Assembly (NCBI GenBank): GCA_946408315.1
Contig: CAMJRV010000085.1
Location: 1 to 8,465, forward strand
Source of the DNA: an uncultured Bacillota bacterium
Lineage (GTDB): Bacteria; Bacillota; Clostridia; Peptostreptococcales; Anaerovoracaceae
DNA length: 8,465 bases
Reading direction: 5' to 3'
Positions 1 through 6,056 of the stretch are shown here, piece by piece. Positions within the stretch are counted from its first letter, which is position 1. Each line of letters begins with the position of its first letter. A program made the position numbers and the translations under genes. Under the pieces are notes generated by a model, which was given only the letters and a program-made list of their open reading frames with translations, had not been told where the DNA came from and did not search any database.

Positions 1-311
1 GGCTTCCCGTCGTGATCGACGGCTTTATTTCCATCGTTGCCGCTTATGCCGCAGTACGGCTGGCGCCGCTTTCAAGGGAGTATATGATCGCTTCCCATGT
101 TTCAAAGGAGCAGGGATACAGCCGTGCTCTGGGAGCGCTGGGGCTGCCTCCCATGTTGAATCTGGAGCTGCGTCTCGGGGAAGGAAGCGGCTGTCCCCTC
201 GCTTTTCAGATCATACGGGGCGCCTGCGCCATCATGAATCACATGGCTACCTTTGCGGAGGCCGAGATAAACGACGATTATCTGGAGGAAATCCGAAAGC
301 TGGATTTTTAG
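1..311 (+). CDS. cobT: CobT, nicotinate-nucleotide--dimethylbenzimidazole phosphoribosyltransferase (C-terminal part)
   Basis: This is the last ~102 residues of CobT; the gene enters from the left edge and its first complete codon is at position 3. CobT transfers phosphoribose from nicotinate mononucleotide to a lower-ligand base such as dimethylbenzimidazole, giving the alpha-ribazole phosphate used to close the nucleotide loop of cobalamin. The visible part carries the family's C-terminal signatures: VIDGFISIVAA, then SREYMIASHVSKEQG, then the RLGEGSG motif, whose Glu matches the catalytic base described for Salmonella CobT, and finally a MATFAEAEI segment. The frame stays open to a TAG at 309-311 with no sign of decay. 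A strong terminator follows 11 bases later, so this is probably the last gene of a cobalamin operon lying to the left. The fold and length of the missing N-terminal part cannot be judged. Confidence 0.95.
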   Translation, partial: LPVVIDGFISIVAAYAAVRLAPLSREYMIASHVSKEQGYSRALGALGLPPMLNLELRLGEGSGCPLAFQIIRGACAIMNHMATFAEAEINDDYLEEIRKLDF

Positions 312-322
312 TTTAAAAAGAG

Positions 323-365
323 GCGTCTCACAATAGCGTTTTACAGCTATTTGAGACGCTTTTTT
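323..365 (+). terminator. Intrinsic terminator after cobT
   Basis: The arms GCGTCTCA (323-330) and TGAGACGC (352-359) pair perfectly. Inside them AATAGC (332-337) pairs with GCTATT (346-351), with one bulged C at 331 and an 8-base loop. Six T follow (360-365). This is a 14-bp stem plus a T-run, a textbook rho-independent terminator. It separates cobT from the next operon. Confidence 0.93.
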
Positions 366-480
366 ACACTGCTTTCTTTACGCGTGTAATTTTTTCATTT
401 ATGCGTTAAAATAGATATGAATCAAAACCGAATTTGCGGGCGTGTTTGCCGCCCAAACCAGCAAGAAAGGGGAGGTTTCC

Positions 481-1833
481 TTGGGAAAAATCATAAATGC
501 TTATATTCTTCCTCACCCCCCGGTCGTCGTGCCGGGGATCGGCAGGGGAAGGGAGAGACAGGCGGAAGCGACGGTTAAGGCGATGAAACGCGCGGCGCGG
601 GAAATCGGAGCCGAAAGGCCCACCACGATCATCCTGTCCACACCTCATGCGCCGTGCTTCAGAGACTACGTCTATCTTTCCGATTCCGAAACTCTGGCCG
701 GGGATTTTTCGGCCTTTGGAAGCCCTGAAATCGAATTGTCGTTTCAAAACAACAGAGAACTGGCCCTGGCGATCGCGGCAAAAGCAGAGCGTTCCGGCAT
801 CGGCGCGGGAGGGCTCAGCGAACGGCAAAAGCGGCAATATGGTATCGGCGACCGGATGGATCACGGAGCGTTGGTACCTCTTTGCTTTATCGAAAAGGAA
901 TGGAAGGATTTTCGCCTCGTCTGCATCTCGACGCCGTTTCTTTCCTTCCGGGAACTCTACGAGTTTGGAAAGTGCGTCAGGGAAGCCGTCGAGGAGTCTG
1001 ATGAAAGAGTGATCTATATTGCCAGCGGTGATCTGTCCCACCGGCTGACAGTGGATGCTCCGGCAGGCTATGATCCGAGGGGACGGGAGTACGATGAAGC
1101 TCTGATCGAGAAGGTGCGCCGGGTCGATGAAAAAGGACTGCTGGAAACGGATCTGAACGTTCTGGAAGCGGCAGGCGAATGCGGCACCCGATCCATCGTG
1201 ATGATGTTCGGAGCCCTTTCCGGGATGAAATTAAATTCGGAAATCTATTCCTACGAGGGTCCCTTCGGCGTAGGCTATCTCATTGCGAGAGTCGATGGGC
1301 AGGACAGCGGCAGTAACCGGCAGGAAAGCGACCATGTCAGACTTGCAAGGGAAACTCTGGAAACCTACGTCAGAGACGGAAGAAGAATCGATGTGCCGAG
1401 TTGGATTCCCGACGAATTCCGGACGAAAAGGGCCGGCGTCTTTGTTTCGTTGAAAAAAAGCGGGGAACTCAGGGGCTGTATCGGAACCATCGGACCGGTG
1501 CGGGTCAATCTCGCCGAGGAGATCATCTATAATGCTATAAGCGCAGGCATGCAGGACCCTCGCTTTCCGTCGGTGGAGCCGGGAGAACTCCCGGATCTGG
1601 TCTATTCCGTCGATGTGCTGGAAGCTCCGGAAAAGATCGGCTCGATGGCGGAGCTGGATGTAAAGCGGTACGGCGTCATCGTCACATCGGGATTTCGGCG
1701 GGGGCTGCTGCTCCCTGATCTGGAAGGAGTGGACACCCCGCGGCAGCAGGTGGAAATCGCTTTGCAGAAGGCGGGGATCGGCAGGCTGGAGCCCTTTGAA
1801 ATGCAGAGATTCGAGGTGATCCGTCATCGATGA
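481..1833 (+). CDS. amrA: AmmeMemoRadiSam fusion protein: Memo/LigB-like domain plus AMMECR1 domain
   Basis: This 450-residue protein joins two partners of the AmmeMemoRadiSam system. Residues ~1-275 resemble Memo and class III extradiol dioxygenases (LigB fold). Candidate metal ligands are His12 in LPHPP, His56 in STPHAP, the Asp127-His128 pair, the SGDLSH motif (Asp184, His187) and Cys234 in ECGTRS. By position, Cys234 resembles the metal-binding Cys of human MEMO1. Residues ~284-450 form an AMMECR1 domain with the hallmark LRGCIGTI (330-337) followed by MQDPRFPSV. The start is TTG at 481: GGAGG at 471-475 sits five bases upstream, and MGKIINAYILPHPP matches usual family N-termini. An in-frame GTG at 442 lacks a good site. 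No signal peptide or membrane segment is seen, so the protein is cytoplasmic. A weak promoter may include TAAAAT at 407-412. The stop overlaps the start of the radical SAM gene. The substrate is not known to me. Confidence 0.9.
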   Translation: MGKIINAYILPHPPVVVPGIGRGRERQAEATVKAMKRAAREIGAERPTTIILSTPHAPCFRDYVYLSDSETLAGDFSAFGSPEIELSFQNNRELALAIAAKAERSGIGAGGLSERQKRQYGIGDRMDHGALVPLCFIEKEWKDFRLVCISTPFLSFRELYEFGKCVREAVEESDERVIYIASGDLSHRLTVDAPAGYDPRGREYDEALIEKVRRVDEKGLLETDLNVLEAAGECGTRSIVMMFGALSGMKLNSEIYSYEGPFGVGYLIARVDGQDSGSNRQESDHVRLARETLETYVRDGRRIDVPSWIPDEFRTKRAGVFVSLKKSGELRGCIGTIGPVRVNLAEEIIYNAISAGMQDPRFPSVEPGELPDLVYSVDVLEAPEKIGSMAELDVKRYGVIVTSGFRRGLLLPDLEGVDTPRQQVEIALQKAGIGRLEPFEMQRFEVIRHR

Positions 1834-2699
1834 TGAAAGAAGCCATGTTCTATGAGAAGCTTGACGGCGGCCGTGTTCATTGCTATCTATGCCCGCATCA
1901 CTGCCGAATCCCAAAGGATGGCAGGGGGCTTTGCGGCGTCCGCAAAAATGTGGACGGGGTGCTTTTCTCGATGAATTACGGAGAAATCTCCTCTATCGGG
2001 GTCGATCCCATCGAAAAAAAGCCGCTGCGCCGGTTTCATCCCGGAACGGCTATCCTGTCCATCGGCACTGTGGGCTGTAATCTCAAATGTCCGTTCTGTC
2101 AGAACCACAGCATTGCCCGGGTTGGGCCGGAGGAGGTCCATACCTATCCTTCCTCCAGCGATGAGGTTGTCTCAAAAGCCGTGTCGCTGAAGGAACGAGG
2201 GAATATCGGCATAGCCTACACCTACAATGAACCGTCGGTCTGGTATGAGTTCGTCTATGAGACGGCAAAAAAAGCGAAGGAAAAGGGCCTGCTGAACGTC
2301 CTGGTCACAAACGGGTACATTGAACAGGAGCCGCTAGATCAGCTCCTGCCGTATATCGACGCGATGAACATCGATCTGAAAGCCTACAACGATAGATTTT
2401 ACAGAGAGCTGGTCAAGGGAAGCCTGGCGGAAGTCAAGGAGACGATCCGCCGGTCGGCGGCTTCCTGTCATGTTGAAGTGACCACTCTCGTCATCCCGGG
2501 ATGGAACGATTCGATCGAAGAGATGGCGGAAATGGCCGGATGGCTGGCCTCTCTGTCGCCGGAAATTCCGCTCCACCTGTCCAGATATTTTCCGAAATAT
2601 GAGATGACCGACCGGCCTCCGACGCCTCTGGATTCTCTGAAGGAGCTTTCGGAGACAGCCCGCCGTTATTTGAAGTACGTTTATCTGGGAAACGTATAA
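1830..2699 (+). CDS. amrS: AmmeMemoRadiSam system radical SAM enzyme, short form
   Basis: This 289-residue radical SAM enzyme is related to pyruvate formate-lyase activating enzymes. The CNLKCPFC motif (Cys83, Cys87, Cys90) should bind the [4Fe-4S] cluster that cleaves S-adenosylmethionine. Upstream lies a second Cys set, CYLCPHHC (Cys18, Cys21, Cys25) plus Cys35, typical of this subfamily. Other family motifs are PIEKKPLRRFHPG, IAYTYNEPSVWYE (~128-140), MNIDLKAY and LHLSRYFPKY. The protein stops right after YVYLGNV, whereas many family members continue about 40-50 residues with a Cys-rich, zinc-ribbon-like tail. No such tail is found in other frames before the next gene. The ATG at 1830 overlaps the TGA of the fusion gene (1831-1833), and GAGGTGAT (1814-1821) supplies a ribosome site, so the two are translationally coupled. 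ATG at 1833 is an alternative start. The enzyme presumably modifies the substrate or partner handled by the Memo-AMMECR1 protein; this is inference. Confidence 0.92.
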   Translation: MMKEAMFYEKLDGGRVHCYLCPHHCRIPKDGRGLCGVRKNVDGVLFSMNYGEISSIGVDPIEKKPLRRFHPGTAILSIGTVGCNLKCPFCQNHSIARVGPEEVHTYPSSSDEVVSKAVSLKERGNIGIAYTYNEPSVWYEFVYETAKKAKEKGLLNVLVTNGYIEQEPLDQLLPYIDAMNIDLKAYNDRFYRELVKGSLAEVKETIRRSAASCHVEVTTLVIPGWNDSIEEMAEMAGWLASLSPEIPLHLSRYFPKYEMTDRPPTPLDSLKELSETARRYLKYVYLGNV

Positions 2700-2734
2700 A
2701 CGTGTAAAAGCAAGAGCACAGAATGAGGTAGATC

Positions 2735-2968
2735 ATGAAAAGCACGGAAAGAATCAAATTATCCAAAGAGACAAGAGCGCATATGATCGAGGAAATCAAA
2801 AGATATTTCCTCAATGAGCGGGACGAAGAGCTGGGAGAGCTGGCCGCAGGTCTTTTTCTGGACTTCATCACGAAAGAACTGGCTCCTGAGTTCTATAACC
2901 AGGGGATTTATGATTCGTCCAATTACATGAGGGATAAAAGCGAAGACCTTCTATCGATACAGATTTGA
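2735..2968 (+). CDS. DUF2164 family small protein
   Basis: This 77-residue protein of unknown function matches my memory of the DUF2164 family: an IKLSKE start, a YF pair (24-25), an ELGELAAGLFLDF helix (32-44) and the FYNQGIYD motif (53-60), followed by a charged helix. Its length is normal for the family. It is acidic and predicted mostly helical, with no signal peptide, membrane segment or Cys. TGAGGT (2724-2729) just upstream supports the ATG at 2735, though the spacing is short. It begins 35 bases after the radical SAM gene with no terminator between, so it probably rides on the same transcript. Whether it has any role in the AmmeMemoRadiSam pathway cannot be told from the sequence. Confidence 0.82.
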   Translation: MKSTERIKLSKETRAHMIEEIKRYFLNERDEELGELAAGLFLDFITKELAPEFYNQGIYDSSNYMRDKSEDLLSIQI

Positions 2969-2987
2969 GCAGAACGAAAGGCAGAGC

Positions 2988-3028
2988 TCTCGCATATTAA
3001 TGAAATAAAAAAAAGGAGATATGCGAGA
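2988..3028 (+). promoter_or_regulatory. Predicted leader hairpin with the ribosome-binding site in its loop (first helical paralog)
   Basis: TCTCGCATAT (2988-2997) and ATATGCGAGA (3019-3028) are a perfect 10-bp inverted repeat around an A-rich 21-base loop. The loop ends in AAGGAG (3013-3018), the ribosome site of the gene starting at 3030. The 3' arm fills the space between that site and the ATG. There is no T-run, so it is not a terminator. It could control translation or message stability, or be a protein-binding dyad. The next gene has the same layout. Confidence 0.65.
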
Positions 3029-3029
3029 A

Positions 3030-3671
3030 ATGATTTACAGTAATCAAGTCCGGCCTCCCGCCCCTCCGGCTCCTGCCTCTCCGTCATCCTCAGTTCCTGT
3101 CCCCAACAACCTCAGTACGCCGAATTTTTCACAGATCCTTGAGGGTGAACAGCTGGCGCTGATCAGCAACCTCAGGCAGCTTTGGATGCAGTTGGCCATT
3201 TGGGAAAGGTCCTTGATCGTCAGCACCGCAGGAAATCTCGGAGACGTCCAGATGGTGACGGACCGGCTGTTTTACATCCCCGAAGCCTTCTCAGAACTCC
3301 TCGGTCAGTATTTTGAGCCCCAGGAAGCCGACCATTTCGGAGAGCTGATGGAAGAGCACATTTCTGATTTTGCAGCTCTGGTCAGTGCGGAGAAAAACGA
3401 CGACGAGAAGACGGTCAATCAGGAGACAGTCAATCTATACGACAATGCAAAGCGGATGGCAGCTTATCTGGTGAGCATCAACTCATACTGGAATCAGGAA
3501 CAGTTGGAAGACGCGCTGGACGATTATATCGAGATGCTCCTTACAGATCTTGTGTCCAGGCTGACGGCGGATTATGCGAAAGAGATCGACGTCTTTGACG
3601 ACCTTCAGACCCAGGCGATCAAGATTGCAGACATGATGTCCGAGGGCATGCTGCAGAAGTTTCACCCATAA
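3030..3671 (+). CDS. Unrecognised helical three-repeat protein, paralog A (Pro-rich N-terminus)
   Basis: This is a 213-residue soluble, acidic protein. Residues ~8-26 form a Pro/Ala/Ser-rich, probably disordered segment. Residues ~44-211 are helical and clearly paralogous to the protein encoded at 3759-4331; both share LRxLWM, RLxxxPxxF, LMEEH/LLEEH and a final A-D-x-M-x-E-G segment. The helical part reads as three copies of a two-helix unit, at about residues 46-95, 106-153 and 161-209. The position that is His in each repeat of the sister protein is Leu55, His110 and Tyr166 here. I know this family as 170-200-residue hypothetical proteins common in Clostridia, sometimes labelled acetylglutamate kinase, but no kinase motif is present. 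ATG at 3030 is preferred because AAGGAG ends 11 bases upstream; ATG at 3021 lies only two bases from it. Function unknown; the helical bundle and His pattern would fit binding of a metal or other ligand, but this is a guess. Confidence 0.85.
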   Translation: MIYSNQVRPPAPPAPASPSSSVPVPNNLSTPNFSQILEGEQLALISNLRQLWMQLAIWERSLIVSTAGNLGDVQMVTDRLFYIPEAFSELLGQYFEPQEADHFGELMEEHISDFAALVSAEKNDDEKTVNQETVNLYDNAKRMAAYLVSINSYWNQEQLEDALDDYIEMLLTDLVSRLTADYAKEIDVFDDLQTQAIKIADMMSEGMLQKFHP

Positions 3672-3715
3672 AGGTCTCTGCCGCTATCGATTGAAGCGTC
3701 TGAAAGGGCGGCATG

Positions 3716-3757
3716 ATGCATATCATTTATTAAATGATTTGATAAGGAGATGTGCAT
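3716..3757 (+). promoter_or_regulatory. Predicted leader hairpin with the ribosome-binding site in its loop (second helical paralog)
   Basis: ATGCATA (3716-3722) can pair with TGTGCAT (3751-3757), with one G-U pair. The loop contains AAGGAG (3744-3749), the ribosome site for the ATG at 3759. It also contains a 17-base palindrome, ATCATTTATTAAATGAT (3722-3738), which could form an inner stem or bind a protein. As in the sister gene, the 3' arm ends one base before the start codon. The stem is weaker than the one at 2988-3028, so confidence rests mainly on the shared layout. Confidence 0.45.
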
Positions 3758-3758
3758 T

Positions 3759-4331
3759 ATGTTTCGTATGACGGGAAACAGTTTGAAGTATCACGCTGCC
3801 AATTATGGGCAGATGAATCTGCTGAATGAACTCCGGAAACTATGGATGGAGCATATCATGTGGACGAGACTTTCTATCGTCAGCGCATTGGCGGATTTGC
3901 CGGATCTGGACGCGACGACGAAGCGTCTGCTGAGAAATCCCTCGGATTTTGCCAACGTGCTGGAAATCTTTTATGGAAAACAAAAGGCCGACGTCTTTCG
4001 CAGTCTGCTGGAGGAACATTTAAAAATAGCCGCCTCTATCGTAGACAGCGCGAAAAGGGGAGATTCCAAGGCGGTGGAACAATACTCCAGATTGTGGTAT
4101 AGTAATGCGGATAAGATTGCCGCGTTTCTCGCGGGCATCAATCCCTGCTGGTCTGAGGACGAGTGGAAAAATCTGATGCACGACCACCTCAGAATGTTGG
4201 CGGATATGATCGGGGCCAGACTGGCCGGCGATTTTACGAAGGATGTGATGATCGCCGACATGCTGACAGCGCAGGCCCTGTCCATGGCGGATGTGATGGC
4301 GGAAGGGATCATCAGGCAGTTCGATATTTAG
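3759..4331 (+). CDS. Unrecognised helical three-repeat protein, paralog B (three conserved His)
   Basis: This is a 190-residue soluble, all-helical protein, the sister of the gene at 3030-3671 but without its Pro-rich N-terminus. Three copies of a two-helix unit can be aligned at about residues 23-72, 83-130 and 138-187. Each begins with an acidic-His motif: MEHIMW (His32), EEHLKI (His87) and HDHLRM (His143), spaced 55 and 56 residues apart. Each ends in a helix with an Asp/Ala pattern: SDFANVL, ADKIAAFL and MADVMAEG. The LWMEHIMWTR start and NPCW segment fit the common clostridial family of this size that carries no reliable functional name. ATG at 3759 is chosen because AAGGAG ends nine bases before it; ATG at 3750 abuts that site. 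It follows paralog A by 87 bases with no clear terminator. Repeated His at matching positions suggests binding of a metal or other ligand, which is inference only. Confidence 0.87.
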   Translation: MFRMTGNSLKYHAANYGQMNLLNELRKLWMEHIMWTRLSIVSALADLPDLDATTKRLLRNPSDFANVLEIFYGKQKADVFRSLLEEHLKIAASIVDSAKRGDSKAVEQYSRLWYSNADKIAAFLAGINPCWSEDEWKNLMHDHLRMLADMIGARLAGDFTKDVMIADMLTAQALSMADVMAEGIIRQFDI

Positions 4332-4350
4332 TAACATATCAGTAACATAT
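4331..4350 (+). repeat. Short direct repeat GTAACATAT upstream of sfsA
   Basis: GTAACATAT occurs at 4331-4339 and again at 4342-4350, an 11-base period close to one helical turn. It starts on the last base of the previous stop codon and ends just before the sfsA ribosome site. It might be a tandem binding site, but two copies of nine bases are weak evidence. Confidence 0.35.
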
Positions 4351-4368
4351 TTGGAGAAATACAATCGG

Positions 4369-5100
4369 ATGAAATACAAGAAAATAAAAGAAGCAGTTTT
4401 TATGGAGAGGCCGAACCGCTTCATTGCCCACGTAATGATCGATGGAGAAGTGAAAAAGGCGCACGTAAAGAATACGGGGAGGTGCAGGGAGCTCCTGCTG
4501 GAGGGGGTCCCACTCTATCTGGAAGACTACGGGGAAAGCCGCGCTGGCAGGAAAACGGACTACTCCCTGATCGCCGTTGAAAAGCGGGACGACAGGGTGA
4601 AGTCGGGGAAACGTCTTGTGAACATGGACTCCCTCGCGCCCAATCGCGTCGTTTTCGAGGCGCTGAAAGACGGCAGCCTTGTCTTACCCGGTCTTGCCTG
4701 CCCATTGTTTTGCATCAAACCTGAAACAGCTTTCGGGGCTTCCAGGTTTGATTTTTATGTGGAGGATGCGAGGGGCGCAAAGGCGCTGATCGAGGTGAAG
4801 GGAGTTACGCTGGAAGATGAAGGCGTTGCGCGCTTCCCCGACGCTCCTACCGAAAGAGGGGTCAAGCATATCAGAGAGCTCTGCCAGGCGCTGGACGAAG
4901 GTTTTTTCGCATATCTGATCTTCGTGATCCAGATGAAGGAAATTATCCGCTTTGAGCCAAATGACGATACTCACCCGGCTTTCGGCGACGCATTGCGGGA
5001 GGCGCGGGACAAGGGCGTTGTCATACTGGCCTATGACTGCGGTGTAACGGCGGACAGCATCACTCTCAGCGAACCGGTGCCGATCAGGCTGGAGAAATAA
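4369..5100 (+). CDS. sfsA: SfsA family protein (sugar fermentation stimulation protein homolog)
   Basis: This 243-residue protein is close to the E. coli SfsA length of 234. SfsA was named for stimulating maltose metabolism in E. coli and is reported to bind DNA; the fold resembles PD-(D/E)xK nucleases with an OB-like N-terminal part. Visible family motifs are PNRFIAHV near the start, HVKNTGRCRELL (32-43), GASRFDFYV with Asp128, IEVKGVTL with Glu142 and Lys144, FPDAPTERGVKHIREL (156-171), and a GVVILAYDC segment near the end. Asp128, Glu142 and Lys144 form a nuclease-like triad, so the putative active site looks intact. ATG at 4369 is chosen over an in-frame TTG at 4351, because GGAG (4353-4356) lies between them and the shorter form matches known N-termini; its 12-base spacing is longer than ideal. 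It lies 37 bases after paralog B on the same strand, perhaps on its transcript. Confidence 0.95.
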   Translation: MKYKKIKEAVFMERPNRFIAHVMIDGEVKKAHVKNTGRCRELLLEGVPLYLEDYGESRAGRKTDYSLIAVEKRDDRVKSGKRLVNMDSLAPNRVVFEALKDGSLVLPGLACPLFCIKPETAFGASRFDFYVEDARGAKALIEVKGVTLEDEGVARFPDAPTERGVKHIRELCQALDEGFFAYLIFVIQMKEIIRFEPNDDTHPAFGDALREARDKGVVILAYDCGVTADSITLSEPVPIRLEK

Positions 5101-5106
5101 CGATTG

Positions 5107-5129
5107 ACTATTGCTCATGAAACAATAGT
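5107..5129. promoter_or_regulatory. Candidate PadR operator 1
   Basis: ACTATTG (5107-5113) and CAATAGT (5123-5129) form a perfect inverted repeat around nine bases. It covers the -35 and spacer of the promoter. The right half belongs to a 10-base word, AAACAATAGT, that recurs exactly at 5164-5173. PadR regulators commonly bind dyads at their own promoters, and padR is the second gene of this operon. Confidence 0.5.
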
Positions 5130-5139
5130 ATGGTATGAT
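5111..5139 (+). promoter_or_regulatory. Sigma-A-type promoter for the HAAS-RDD/padR operon
   Basis: TTGCTC (5111-5116) and TATGAT (5134-5139) are spaced by 17 bases, and the -10 is extended (TGG just before it). The -10 matches five of six consensus bases and the -35 three of six. Transcription would start near 5146, giving a leader of about 67 bases. Two dyads surround this site and would suit repression. Confidence 0.6.
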
Positions 5140-5153
5140 TTTTTTAGAAAACT

Positions 5154-5173
5154 ACTATTTTTAAAACAATAGT
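5154..5173. promoter_or_regulatory. Candidate PadR operator 2
   Basis: ACTATT (5154-5159) and AATAGT (5168-5173) form an inverted repeat around eight bases, lying just downstream of the predicted transcription start. It shares AAACAATAGT with operator 1. An alternative register is AAACTA (5148-5153) with TAGTTT (5170-5175). The two dyad centres are about 45 bases apart, so loop formation or roadblock repression is possible. Confidence 0.45.
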
Positions 5174-5212
5174 TTGGATAACAAATCATGAATCATTGAA
5201 ACGGAGGTTCCT

Positions 5213-6049
5213 ATGAACAGAAAAGAGTTTTTGGATGAGCTGGAAAATGCGCTGGCCGGACGGCTGACAGAGTCGGATATCAGGGAAATCACTTCAGATT
5301 ACGGCGATATCTTTGCGAATGGCGCGGAGAACGGAAAAAGCGAAGAGGATGTTGCGGCGGAGCTCGGTTCTCCGGCAAGGATTGCGCGCACCATTCTTGA
5401 GGACGGACCGGGCAGAACCGGCCGGGAATATACGGATTTTCAGAAAAATATCAACGAGAAGACGAGCAAGCTGTTTGACAAGGTCATAGAGCCGGACCGG
5501 AATGTAGACGTGGGAAGGCTCGCCTCCATGTCCCGCAGGCTGGGCGCCTATGTGATCGACGGAATTCTGCTCGGGGTGATCGTAATGGGCGGGATCTTTG
5601 CGCTGCTGGTGCCGTTGTTTATGTATTCCGTACGGACCGAAATGACGGGATACTCCGTCAGTGGGATTCCCGCGGGGGACATGATGATTCATATGAATGA
5701 GCCGGGCTACGCCACGCTTACCAATTTTTCGATCACAGGCGTCATGGGCCTTTTTCTTCTCATGGGAGCGTTCAATTTCTTCACGACGATCATTCTCTGG
5801 GCGACCAACGGTTACACCCCCGGAAAGTATATCCTGAAGATCAGGGTCGTAAAGATCAACGGAAGCAAGCTGAGCTTCCTGGATGCGCTTTTGAGGGAGC
5901 TGGTCATAAAATGCATCGCCAATTCGATCGTTTCGGGATTTTTAAATCTCGGTTCCTTTATTTGGGGCTGTGTGACGGAAGACCACAAGACGGTTCACGA
6001 TCTGGCTGCTCAGACTCGGGTCGTCGAGTGGGACAGAACTCAGAAATGA
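5213..6049 (+). CDS. HAAS (DUF1700-like) domain and RDD domain membrane protein
   Basis: This 278-residue protein has two parts. Residues 1-65 resemble the HAAS helical domain usually encoded beside PadR regulators: MNRKEFLDELENAL, a SDYGDIFANG segment, and EEDVAAELGSPARIARTIL. Residues ~104-272 form an RDD domain, a three-helix membrane domain of unclear role. It has RRLGAYVIDG (108-117), membrane spans at roughly 112-138, 172-196 and 235-253, the NGYTPGKYILKIRVV motif (199-213), and a closing HDLAAQTRVV (262-271). The HAAS part is probably cytoplasmic. Ribosome site GGAGG (5203-5207) supports ATG 5213. The promoter, the two dyads and the downstream padR (seven bases after the stop) suggest one autoregulated operon. 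The HAAS part may link envelope state to PadR activity, but no such mechanism is visible here. Confidence 0.9.
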   Translation: MNRKEFLDELENALAGRLTESDIREITSDYGDIFANGAENGKSEEDVAAELGSPARIARTILEDGPGRTGREYTDFQKNINEKTSKLFDKVIEPDRNVDVGRLASMSRRLGAYVIDGILLGVIVMGGIFALLVPLFMYSVRTEMTGYSVSGIPAGDMMIHMNEPGYATLTNFSITGVMGLFLLMGAFNFFTTIILWATNGYTPGKYILKIRVVKINGSKLSFLDALLRELVIKCIANSIVSGFLNLGSFIWGCVTEDHKTVHDLAAQTRVVEWDRTQK

Positions 6050-6056
6050 GGCTGCG

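Noticed and set aside
377..410. Near-palindrome TTTACGC ... GCGTTAAA upstream of the Memo-AMMECR1 gene
   Set aside because: The arms are only seven bases with one offset and a long gap; it could be an operator but is not distinguishable from chance.
406..1041. Long minus-strand open frame across the Memo domain
   Set aside because: It mirrors a conserved plus-strand gene with clear family motifs and has no recognisable domain of its own.
3021..3029. Upstream ATG start for paralog A (and likewise ATG 3750 for paralog B)
   Set aside because: Both lie within two bases of the AAGGAG site, too close for normal initiation; the next in-frame ATGs are 11 and 9 bases away.
3679..3713. TGCCGC ... GCGGCA inverted repeat between the paralogs as a terminator
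   Set aside because: The stem is six pairs with a 23-base loop and no T-run follows, so termination is unlikely.
3030..4331. Acetylglutamate kinase label for the helical paralogs
   Set aside because: I recall similar proteins carrying this name, but they are under 220 residues, all-helical, and show no amino-acid-kinase nucleotide-binding motif.
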